NCBI GenBank assembly: GCA_964370435.1
Contig: CAYJJG010000005.1
Location: forward strand, 50,221 to 114,220
Reading direction: 5' to 3'
Origin: CALVGQ01 sp964370435
Lineage (GTDB): Bacteria > Bacillota_I > Bacilli_A > Erysipelotrichales > Erysipelotrichaceae
Length of the DNA stretch: 64,000 nt
Positions 55,101 to 61,818 of this stretch are shown in pieces (within the stretch, counting starts at the first letter, position 1; each line of letters begins with the position of its first letter). The position numbers were made by a program, and so were the translations under genes. The notes under the pieces are model-generated. The model was not told where the DNA came from. It saw nothing but the letters and a program-made list of their open reading frames with translations, and searched no databases.

Positions 55101-56233
55101 TCTTTCTCAGCTAGTGTTGCAATAGAACATGACCCATTAAGTACGGCACATCGCCCATCTTTTGTTCCAATTTCTCCCAACAAAAACGAGCCAGTAAAAT
55201 TGGTTCCCTTAAATGCATTTATTTCCCATTTTGAAATGTTGTCGGCAAACAATTTTCTAAACAGGCAGGAATATCCAGTTACAACCTCACTTGATATCGT
55301 TTGCAGTTCTTGGTGAACTTCTTGCCACTGTTCAACACTATTAAGCGAGCTTAAATATCCTATACGAAATTTAGTCCCTTGATTTAATTCACTAAAATAT
55401 AATTGTAATCGATTACTACTAGCATCGTATTGAAAAAAACGTGTTGCTCCATTCCCCTCTTCTAATACAATGGGAAAACGTAACAAAATATCTGTGGATA
55501 CACTGCTTTCCCAATTGCTATTTTCATGTAACTCTTTAATTCCCAATTGCTTATTTATCCAAGCAACCGCATCTTGATAATCTATCTCTAAAACATAGGT
55601 TCCATCAATTTTAGTGATTGTATGGATATCACTAATTGGTGGGTGACCATTAATAATATTGGTATAAGCTAATACAAAATCGCGTTTAATTAAGGCTGTA
55701 ACAAACCCTTCAGTTAGTACTTCTTCATCGGTAAAAACATAGCTTACAGCTGTTCCATCCTCTCCCAAATATCCCGCAACCCCTCCAAGGAAAGATACTT
55801 CTGGTAATTCATTACAAATACCTTCGATGATTTGAGTAACTTTGTTTTCTATATTTCCAAAAAACAAGAACCCTAGTGAAGCATCATAATCTTTTGCATA
55901 GGCTACTAAATTATTAATAAGTTCTTTATCATCCTTCCTTTTAAGTGTAAACATTTGCGATTTAAATTGACCATATTCAAATTGTATAATGCTTATAAGT
56001 GCTCCTTTATCAATAATTTCTCCACCTATTGCATTTCCTGAAGTTGCACAACCAATAATCTCACATTGTGGTAAAATTGCTTTTACTTCTTTTGCAATTT
56101 TAAGACTTTCTTCTTGTGAAAGGTAAGCAGTATGTATACGAACTAAACAGTTCTTCCCATGATTCAGAGAATGAGAAGTTAAATAATTGATTAATTGTTC
56201 TTTGTTTTGATATAACGTATTAAATGATTTCAT
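52148..56233 (-). CDS. Multi-domain c-di-GMP enzyme: FIST, degenerate GGDEF, EAL, membrane sensor, GGDEF
   Basis: A 1361-residue protein. Order: FIST sensor domain (about 25-370, with CEIIGCATSGNAIGGEI); a coiled segment (395-430); a degenerate GGDEF-like domain (about 440-590, no GGDEF motif); an EAL phosphodiesterase domain (600-840); TM helix (871-893); extracytoplasmic sensor domain of Cache type (900-1145); TM helix (1150-1170); GGDEF diguanylate cyclase (1195-1361). The EAL residues look complete: Glu630-Ala-Leu, Asn683, Glu714/717, Asp744-Asp745, Lys765, Glu801/804, Gln821. The GGDEF site is intact (1276-1280) and an RxxD inhibitory site (1267-1270) sits five residues before it. The protein could therefore both make and break c-di-GMP. 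Most fusions have GGDEF before EAL in one cytoplasmic unit; here the two lie on either side of the sensor. Confidence 0.88.
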   Translation of the reverse strand: MKSFNTLYQNKEQLINYLTSHSLNHGKNCLVRIHTAYLSQEESLKIAKEVKAILPQCEIIGCATSGNAIGGEIIDKGALISIIQFEYGQFKSQMFTLKRKDDKELINNLVAYAKDYDASLGFLFFGNIENKVTQIIEGICNELPEVSFLGGVAGYLGEDGTAVSYVFTDEEVLTEGFVTALIKRDFVLAYTNIINGHPPISDIHTITKIDGTYVLEIDYQDAVAWINKQLGIKELHENSNWESSVSTDILLRFPIVLEEGNGATRFFQYDASSNRLQLYFSELNQGTKFRIGYLSSLNSVEQWQEVHQELQTISSEVVTGYSCLFRKLFADNISKWEINAFKGTNFTGSFLLGEIGTKDGRCAVLNGSCSIATLAEKENYLEFNLDAFSSIDGLANENDELLSQIELVQETLNEQNDGSFLKSLMEIESRMKNRISYGNTLGLKSTSQFILEQGDDLEKYICFIHIEDAEQIIQKYGNLAYDKLVMFNVEYIKEVMDVEYPKYNFNMYLYDHTSFYFTTDRKLLPERFISVARAIFNTCERQEYPIKFKNRFVVTVKGMMIHNLKKQAEYLSGIKENFFYVEEMKESVNQEINDDFKMVKTIQNAIENNEVIPYFQGIQDNKTNCFFCYEALMRIRDEHGKVLFPGDFMEISKKYNLYLKLSEKMIMKVLDLFGDRDEIITLNISYFDVISEEFVTKLFTKLDSMRRPGHFIFEIVETERIENPNVLREFIRRVKQYGIKVAVDDFGAGYSNFIEIGNLAIDYIKINGSLTQLLGTDISYEQILESISFMGKKMDVQLIAEFVETASMQKRLVSCGVHYSQGYLFSKPMSLDEMYIVSAENIEKQKNNENNEEFELKEITHNTNLIKRNNLIMFWGGIFLALLTLISILNFAKQNGNSTKEMSDSYLVEIATGMADKISVVMEDAHNNLVTISVALGQVYDDEVMLNETLLELQRLSDFSELYVSFDGTTAVNSYDEQLEVNIDEIYGVALTEQVAVHSPMIEEKSGRDILLLTSSIYDEQGIKIGEVIGKYYLDTFAHILALRSFGGEAFFHLCEVDGTAIVLSGDSNNLFLDGNMYTFIDSLDIYNGHTTESIRKDMEESNPVLLNYYVNDEERSAVMMRIPGTDWCVVSIVSSEVNDALTSKVTNDTLFFALGLAFMLFIYFIINMRLASQNRNDLMKALESSYFLTRSLQKSIETDTLTRTYSRSAAVEKITDAIHEIESTDKIQALVLLDVDNFKEINDRYGHQTGDIYLQDFVRAVRSVLRSDDILGRTGGDEFVLLLQNLSSTQETEEIVARIVEQVRNISIRNLEFEQVGVSIGVALVPEHGTDYEKLNHKADKALYKSKNEGKNKFNIYQDN

Positions 56234-56470
56234 GGTGCCTCCTGGTTGCTTAAGTATTTAATTGCCTTCATTCTATCATTAAATAGTTACTCTTTCAACG
56301 CAATTAAAAGTGAATCATCCAACATTTACTTTAACCATTTTGGTTTATTCCATAAAGATTCAACAAATTATATCCTTGTTATTAATAAAATAATATTTAA
56401 CTAATGCCTCAACAACCTTTATTACCTATAATCACTATCAATAACATATTCCATTTCTTCTTTACATAAT
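56234..56470. other. Intergenic region upstream of the FIST/EAL/GGDEF gene
   Basis: No gene or clear structure. The ribosome binding site CAGGAGGCACC of the downstream gene lies at its left end; a promoter must be here but I see no strong match. Confidence 0.5.
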
Positions 56471-56502
56471 AAAAAAGTTCGTCTAGCACATAGCTATGAA
56501 CT
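56471..56502 (-). terminator. Terminator after the CNNM-type gene
   Basis: On the minus strand AGTTC (56498-56502) pairs with GAACT (56476-56480), with partial inner ATAGC/GCTAG pairing, followed by TTTTTT. A modest stem, but placed about 32 bases after the stop. Confidence 0.6.
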
Positions 56503-56534
56503 AACTCTTTTATTCGGTATTATAACGAAATCAC

Positions 56535-57791
56535 TTACTCTGTAGCAGCACTTTTATCTACTAACTTACAAATAGTTATTTTTTCTACACGTCTTTCATC
56601 GCATTTGCTGACTTCAATTTCAAATTCATTATAAGTGAAACGATCATGTAGTGCAGGAATTTTCTCAAATTCATGAATTACCCAACCACCTACTGTATTA
56701 AAATCAAAATCCTCTTTTAAATCTAGATTAAAATAATCAAACATATCTTCTAAATCAGCTTCACAAGCAATTTCCCAACAGTTATCACCTATTTGTTTGA
56801 AATACTCGATTATTTCATCGTGTTCATCATATATTTCACCTACAAGCTCTTCTAAAATATCTTCCATTGTGATAATACCTGCAGTACCTCCATATTCATC
56901 AATAACTACTGCCATATGAGAACTTGCACCTTGTAGTTGTTTCAATAAGCTAGATATCTTAACTTGAGGGCTAGTAAACTGTATATCTTTAAGAATTGTT
57001 TTAATTGATTGTACTTTTTTCTTATAATAAAGATAATAAAAATCTTTTTCATGTAATATTCCGATAATATTATCAATACTCTTATCATATACAGGAAATC
57101 TTGAATAATTATTTTCTCTAAATAACGCTTCAATTTCTTCTGGTTTAGTTGTAATATCAATTGCAATAACATCAACACGTGGTGTTAAAATTTCTTTAAC
57201 ATCCAAGTCATTAAATTCAATTGCAGCTGTAATTAAATCAGTTTCATGTTCTAAAAGCTCACCATCCTCTTGAGCCTCTTCCACTAACATAATTAATTCT
57301 TCAGATGTCATTGTATCTTCATTATTTAAATTTAAGAATTTTCTTAAAAGTTTTTTCCATAAACTAAACAACCAATTTACTGGTCTTAAAATTGTTTTTA
57401 AAATACTAATTGGGGTAACCACCATCAAAGTAAACTGTTCTGGTGCTTCTTTAGCAATACTCTTTGGTGATACCTCACCAAAAATAAGTACTATAACAGT
57501 CATAACTAAAGTAGATATGGCTGCTCCTGCATCCCCATATATTTGGGTAAATAAAACTGTAGCAATTGCGGTGCTAGCTATATTTACTATATTATTTCCT
57601 ACTAATATCGTAGAAAGTAGTTGATCAAAATCTTCTGATAGCTCTAATACTTTTCTTGCTTTAGGATTTGTTTCTGCCATACTTTTTAAACGTATTTTAT
57701 TCATACTGCTAAAAGCAGTTTCTGTAGCAGAGAAAAATGCCGAAAGTAAAACAAGTACGCCAAGCATCAATATTAATGACGTTTTGTCCAT
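56535..57791 (-). CDS. CNNM/CorC-HlyC family membrane protein (Mg2+/divalent cation transport)
   Basis: A 418-residue protein with a DUF21/CNNM membrane domain (1 to about 180; FFSATETAFSSMNKIRLKSM and LILFGEVSPKSIAKEAPEQF), a CBS pair (about 200-315; LTPRVDVIAIDITTKPEEIE, VVIDEYGGTAGIITMEDILE) and a C-terminal CorC_HlyC domain (about 330-405; GGWVIHEF). The family is annotated as hemolysins but is now linked to Mg2+ (and sometimes Co2+) efflux. Its transcript has a strong promoter and a structured leader of about 150 bases, see 57912-57960, which may sense a metal or metabolite. GGAGAATAGAGA precedes the ATG. Confidence 0.9.
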   Translation of the reverse strand: MDKTSLILMLGVLVLLSAFFSATETAFSSMNKIRLKSMAETNPKARKVLELSEDFDQLLSTILVGNNIVNIASTAIATVLFTQIYGDAGAAISTLVMTVIVLIFGEVSPKSIAKEAPEQFTLMVVTPISILKTILRPVNWLFSLWKKLLRKFLNLNNEDTMTSEELIMLVEEAQEDGELLEHETDLITAAIEFNDLDVKEILTPRVDVIAIDITTKPEEIEALFRENNYSRFPVYDKSIDNIIGILHEKDFYYLYYKKKVQSIKTILKDIQFTSPQVKISSLLKQLQGASSHMAVVIDEYGGTAGIITMEDILEELVGEIYDEHDEIIEYFKQIGDNCWEIACEADLEDMFDYFNLDLKEDFDFNTVGGWVIHEFEKIPALHDRFTYNEFEIEVSKCDERRVEKITICKLVDKSAATE

Positions 57792-57911
57792 TCTCTATTC
57801 TCCTTTTCATCATTTTATACTAATATATTTAGTTATTATGCACGTATAAATTTGATGAAAAGCCATTGTTTTCTATTATTTACCAAGAAAGAGTAATTAA
57901 TTTTTTTAGTC

Positions 57912-57960
57912 CATATCCACCATGTGGGCAGGGGTGATCCGTCCAAGAGTCATCCACATC
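57912..57960 (-). ncRNA. Unassigned structured leader RNA upstream of the CNNM-type gene
   Basis: On the minus strand ATGTGG (57954-57959) can pair with CCACAT (57922-57927), enclosing about 26 bases rich in GGA/GGAC and CCCC. The CCAC of the 3' arm can alternatively pair with GTGG (57917-57920) in a tight hairpin, so the two structures exclude each other, as in a switch. The GC content is far above the surrounding AT-rich leader. I do not recognise it as M-box, yybP-ykoY, NiCo, TPP, FMN, SAM or ykkC. It begins about 15 bases after the predicted transcription start. Confidence 0.5.
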
Positions 57961-57978
57961 CTTTCAAATATAAACCAT

Positions 57979-58007
57979 ATTATAGCAAAAACCATTTCAA
58001 AATACAA
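57979..58007 (-). promoter_or_regulatory. Promoter of the CNNM-type gene
   Basis: Minus-strand -35 TTGTAT (58002-58007), 17-base spacer, perfect -10 TATAAT (57979-57984). Expected start near 57972, giving a leader of about 180 bases. Confidence 0.8.
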
Positions 58008-58062
58008 ATCGTATAACAAATTGTTCAATTTACTGATTTATTTTAACTTAAAATCATCTAGC

Positions 58063-58091
58063 TTGACAAAAAAAAGCTGAGCTTTTATGCT
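58063..58091 (+). promoter_or_regulatory. Promoter of the ZIP transporter gene
   Basis: Perfect -35 TTGACA (58063-58068), 17-base spacer, -10 TATGCT (58086-58091). AAAAGCTGAGCTTTT (58072-58086) in the spacer is a near-palindrome and may be an operator. Confidence 0.75.
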
Positions 58092-58121
58092 AAAAGTAAT
58101 GAAAATATAGAGGTGATATTA

Positions 58122-58910
58122 ATGAATAATGTTGGATTTGCCTTTTTACTTACACTTATAGCCGGTTTAAGCACTTGTATTGGCGGGATAATAGCCTTAT
58201 CTACAAAAAAAGATAATAAAACTTTTCTCTCTTTTAGTTTAGGTTTTTCTGCAGGAGTAATGATCTATGTTTCCTTTGTAGAAATTTTTCAAAAATCATT
58301 GAATGAGTTAATTACATTTCATGGAGAAAAAATAGGGACTTGGATTACTGTAATAGCTTTTTTTGGTGGTATTGCACTTATTGCCTTTATTGACTTTATG
58401 ATGCCTAAGGAACATAATCCTCATGAATTTGATAATCTTGATGATGTTAAATCAGAGTCCTCCTTAATGCGCATGGGTATTTTTACCGCTTTAGCTATTG
58501 CTATTCATAATTTCCCAGAAGGTATAGCAACTTTTGTAACTGCACTACAAGATATAAATTTAGCTCTTCCTATCGTTATAGCGATAGCTTTACACAATAT
58601 ACCAGAAGGAATAGCTGTTGCTGCTCCTATATATCATGCTACAGGTTCAAAATCAAAAGCATTTTTCTTTTCATTTTTATCGGGAATCGCAGAACCCGTA
58701 GGAGCATTATTAGCTTGGTTAGTATTAATGCCCTTTCTTAATGAAACCTTATTTGGAATCATCTATGCAGGAGTTGCCGGTATTATGGTATTTATATCGA
58801 TAGATGAACTACTTCCTGCGGCACGAGCTTATGACAAGTACCATTTATCTATTTTTGGTTTTATATTAGGTATGGCTTTTATGGCACTTAGCTTACTTCT
58901 CTTTCTTTAA
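58122..58910 (+). CDS. ZIP-family metal transporter (ZupT-like)
   Basis: A 262-residue membrane protein with eight helices. The two metal-binding helices carry the ZIP hallmarks HNFPEGIATF and HNIPEGIAVA, and GFSAGVMIYVSFVEIF and EPVGALLAWLVL are typical of ZupT. It imports Zn2+, Mn2+ or Fe2+. The ATG at 58122 is used, with GAGGTGA upstream; the GTG at 58113 overlaps that site. It is divergent from the CNNM gene, so the two metal genes share an intergenic region with separate promoters. Confidence 0.92.
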   Translation: MNNVGFAFLLTLIAGLSTCIGGIIALSTKKDNKTFLSFSLGFSAGVMIYVSFVEIFQKSLNELITFHGEKIGTWITVIAFFGGIALIAFIDFMMPKEHNPHEFDNLDDVKSESSLMRMGIFTALAIAIHNFPEGIATFVTALQDINLALPIVIAIALHNIPEGIAVAAPIYHATGSKSKAFFFSFLSGIAEPVGALLAWLVLMPFLNETLFGIIYAGVAGIMVFISIDELLPAARAYDKYHLSIFGFILGMAFMALSLLLFL

Positions 58911-58934
58911 ATATTAAGATTTTTTAAAAATCAT

Positions 58935-58963
58935 TTGACAATCAATTTAAATTCTTGTACTAT
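58935..58963 (+). promoter_or_regulatory. Promoter of the met T-box operon
   Basis: Perfect -35 TTGACA (58935-58940), 17-base spacer, -10 TACTAT (58958-58963). Transcription would start near 58970. Confidence 0.85.
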
Positions 58964-58969
58964 TTCTTT

Positions 58970-59219
58970 AACAACGAAGATAAGAAAAGTAATTTACAGT
59001 GAATTAGTAGAGAGAACTTGGCTGGTGAAAAAGTTTAAGGAAGTGTAAATGAAGATGGTCTTGGAGTTTTGTGGGTGATAGGTAATCCACAACGTATGCA
59101 TACGTTAACGTGCTAGAGTATGTTTGTACTTGAAGAGGTTGTATTCTGTGAAGATGCAATAAATAAAGGTGGTAACACGGGTAAATTCACTCGTCCTTGA
59201 TATAAGGGCGAGTTTTTTA
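58970..59219 (+). ncRNA. Methionine T-box leader of metNIQ
   Basis: Contains stem I elements (AGAGAGAACTTGGCTGGTGA at about 59009), a possible specifier ATG (59049-59051, or 59055-59057), both methionine, the T-box AAAGGTGGTAACACGGG (59166-59182), and a terminator CTCGTCCTT / AAGGGCGAG (59191-59213) followed by TTTTTT. The T-box has AACACG where most have ACCGCG. It should let uncharged tRNA-Met switch on the methionine importer. Confidence 0.92.
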
Positions 59220-59240
59220 TTGATTAGAAAGGGGACAAAG

Positions 59241-60260
59241 ATGATAACATTCAATAATGTATCAAAGATATTTAAGACACAAAAAGGAGCTTTAGTAGCT
59301 GTAAATGATGTTTCATTAAGTATCAATAAAGGGGAAATTTTCGGCATTATAGGTTATAGTGGCGCCGGCAAATCAACTTTACTTAGAATTATAAACCAGC
59401 TTGAAAAACAAGATAGTGGAAGCGTACTAGTTAATAAAGTTAATTTAGCTACATTAAGTAAAAAACAATTATTAGCACTACGAACTAAAATTGGGATGAT
59501 TTTTCAACATTTTAATTTACTTTGGAGTAAAACAGTATTTGAAAACATTGCCTTACCTTTAGAAATAGCTGGAACACCTAAAGATAAAATTAATCCAAGA
59601 GTAATAGAACTCTTAGAATTAGTAGATTTACAAGGTAAGCAAAATAGTTATCCAAGCACACTAAGTGGTGGACAGAAACAACGTGTAGCGATAGCTCGTG
59701 CTTTAGCAAACAATCCAGATATTTTACTTTGTGATGAAGCTACTTCTGCACTTGATCCAAAAACAACACAAGCAATACTAGAACTACTTAAAAGAATCAA
59801 CAAAAAATTAGGAATTACGATAGTGATGATAACCCATCAAATGGAAGTAGCTGAAAAGCTTTGTCATCGAATTGCTGTAATGGTTGATGGTAAAATAGTT
59901 GAATGCGAAGATACTGTTGAGCTATTTAAAAATCCTAAGCATGAAGCAACACGCAATTTCGTTAAAGACCGTCCACAAACCACAGATGAAAATCAGCTTC
60001 ATCAATCTTTAAAAGAAGCCTATCCTGAAGGAGAGCTACTTCGTCTAATATTTAATGAGAATAGTGCAAAAGAGCCTATTTTATCTAAAGCCATTAAACA
60101 CTCTAATTTAGATGTTAGTATTGTTCATGCTAATATATCTAATACGATTACTTCTTCTTTTGGCACAATGATTATTCATGTGGCTTGTAATCAAAAACAA
60201 TCACTTAATCAATTTAAAAATGATTTATTAAAAGAAGATGTGAAAGTGGAGGTACTATAA
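59241..60260 (+). CDS. metN: Methionine ABC transporter ATP-binding protein MetN
   Basis: A 339-residue ATPase. Walker A GYSGAGKSTLLRI, signature LSGGQKQRVAIARAL, Walker B ILLCDEATSALDP, then the C-terminal NIL/ACT-like domain (about 265-339) that binds methionine for trans-inhibition, as in MetN. Start at ATG 59241, with AAAGGGGACA upstream; an in-frame ATG in the T-box at 59169 is not real. Its stop overlaps metI by one base. Regulated by the met T-box. Confidence 0.95.
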   Translation: MITFNNVSKIFKTQKGALVAVNDVSLSINKGEIFGIIGYSGAGKSTLLRIINQLEKQDSGSVLVNKVNLATLSKKQLLALRTKIGMIFQHFNLLWSKTVFENIALPLEIAGTPKDKINPRVIELLELVDLQGKQNSYPSTLSGGQKQRVAIARALANNPDILLCDEATSALDPKTTQAILELLKRINKKLGITIVMITHQMEVAEKLCHRIAVMVDGKIVECEDTVELFKNPKHEATRNFVKDRPQTTDENQLHQSLKEAYPEGELLRLIFNENSAKEPILSKAIKHSNLDVSIVHANISNTITSSFGTMIIHVACNQKQSLNQFKNDLLKEDVKVEVL

Positions 60261-60916
60261 TGCTACTTGATATAAATTATGAAAGTTTATTTGAAGCTAT
60301 TCAAGAGACTTTATTTATGACTTCTGCCTCTTTAATTGTAGCTGTATTGCTAGGAATTCTATTAGGAATATTAGTTTATAGCACACAAAAAAATGGATTA
60401 TTTGAAAATATTTTGCTTTCTAAAATATTAGATTTTACAATTAATATTTTAAGATCAATACCTTATATTATCCTATTGTTTCTTTTAAATGATTTTACAA
60501 AAATGGTTGTAGGTACGACTCTTGGAGCAACTGCCGCACTGCCATCATTAATCATATCTAGTGCTCCATTCTATGCACGCATGTGCGTTATTGCACTAAA
60601 TGAAGTTGACAAAGGTGTTATTGAAGCCAGTAAAGCTATGGGGGCTTCTAATATACAAATTATTACTAAAGTATTATTACCTGAAGCAAAACCTGCATTG
60701 GTATCTAGTATTGCCGTAATGGCTATTTCACTTGTAGGCTATACTGCCATGGCAGGTGCAATAGGAGCTGGCGGACTTGGACACTTCGCTTATTTATATG
60801 GCGTAGTAAGAAACAATCCGCCACTAACCTACCTCGCTACCTTTTTAATCTTAGTTATTGTGTTTATTATTCAAGGTATTGGCGATGTAGTTGTAAAGAA
60901 AATTGATAAACGATAG
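60260..60916 (+). CDS. metI: Methionine ABC transporter permease MetI
   Basis: A 218-residue permease with five to six helices. The family motif is in RSIPYIILLFLLNDFTKMVV and EASKAMGASNIQIITKVLLP, the coupling loop for MetN; AGAIGAGGLGHFAYLYG is also typical. Start overlaps the metN stop (TAATG). Confidence 0.95.
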   Translation: MLLDINYESLFEAIQETLFMTSASLIVAVLLGILLGILVYSTQKNGLFENILLSKILDFTINILRSIPYIILLFLLNDFTKMVVGTTLGATAALPSLIISSAPFYARMCVIALNEVDKGVIEASKAMGASNIQIITKVLLPEAKPALVSSIAVMAISLVGYTAMAGAIGAGGLGHFAYLYGVVRNNPPLTYLATFLILVIVFIIQGIGDVVVKKIDKR

Positions 60917-60929
60917 AAAGAGGAAAAAA

Positions 60930-61760
60930 ATGAAAAAATTAATGATTTTAGTTTCAACCTTATTAGTAATTACTTTATTAAGTGGATGTAGTAACAATAG
61001 TGAAAGTGACGAAAATACTCTTGTAGTATCTTGTACACTTGATCCTCATGCCAAAATTTTAGAAGAAGCTAAACCTATTTTATTAGAAGATTATGGTATT
61101 ACCTTGGAAATTGAAGTATTAGATGCTTATGAAGTTTTCAACAGAGCTCTTGATGGTGGTGATGTAGATGCTAATTACTTTCAACATCTTCCATACTTTA
61201 ATGGTGAAAAAGCTGAATTTGGATATGATATTGTGAATGCAGGTGGTATCCATATTGAACCTTTTGGAATTTATTCATCAAAAATAACTGATCTTAGTGC
61301 ATTAGAAGATGGAGCACAAATTATCATCTCTAATTCGGTAGCAGACAATGGACGTATTTTAAGTATATTAGCACAAGCTGATTTAATTGCCTTTCCAGAA
61401 GGCGTTGACAGTTTAAATGTAACTATCGCTGATATTGATAATGAAGTTAATAATCCACACGGATTTGAGTTTGTTGAAATTAAACCTGAATTATTAATTC
61501 AAACTTACAACAATGGCGAAGGTGATTTAGTTGCTATTAACGGCAACTATGCTTTACAAGGAGGATTAGATCCTTTGCAAGATGCTTTAATCTTAGAAGA
61601 TGCTAGCGAGACAAATCCTTATGTAAATATTGTTGCTACTACAACAGCACTTCAAGAAGACGCACGTATTAAAGCATTAGTAGAAGTATTGCAATCAGAA
61701 ACTATTGTAGATTTCATTAATGATACTTATAACGGTTCTGTTATTCCTGTATCAAAATAG
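60930..61760 (+). CDS. metQ: Methionine-binding lipoprotein MetQ
   Basis: A 276-residue lipoprotein of the NlpA/MetQ family. It starts MKKLMILVSTLLVITLLSGC, so Cys20 is lipidated. The mature part has the family stretches DPHAKILEEAKPILLEDYGI, NRALDGGDVDANYFQHLPYF and GGIHIEPFGIYSSKI. I use ATG 60930, preceded by AAAGAGGA; an upstream in-frame ATT/ATG-like extension at 60903 lies in metI. Third gene of the T-box controlled operon. Confidence 0.95.
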   Translation: MKKLMILVSTLLVITLLSGCSNNSESDENTLVVSCTLDPHAKILEEAKPILLEDYGITLEIEVLDAYEVFNRALDGGDVDANYFQHLPYFNGEKAEFGYDIVNAGGIHIEPFGIYSSKITDLSALEDGAQIIISNSVADNGRILSILAQADLIAFPEGVDSLNVTIADIDNEVNNPHGFEFVEIKPELLIQTYNNGEGDLVAINGNYALQGGLDPLQDALILEDASETNPYVNIVATTTALQEDARIKALVEVLQSETIVDFINDTYNGSVIPVSK

Positions 61761-61768
61761 AAAATATT

Positions 61769-61818
61769 AAAGACCATTAACAAGGATTGAACTACACACC
61801 TCATTAATGGTCTTTTTT
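61769..61818. terminator. Terminator between metQ and the convergent hydrogenase-GGDEF gene
   Basis: AAGACCATTAA (61770-61780) pairs with TTAATGGTCTT (61804-61814) across a 23-base loop, followed by seven Ts on the plus strand. Confidence 0.85.

Noticed and set aside
59169..59240. N-terminal extension of MetN starting inside the T-box terminator
   Set aside because: The extension covers the terminator hairpin and is absent from MetN; ATG at 59241 has a proper ribosome binding site.
61001..61060. Possible SAM riboswitch for methionine genes
   Set aside because: No such structure is present; the met operon leader is a T-box.
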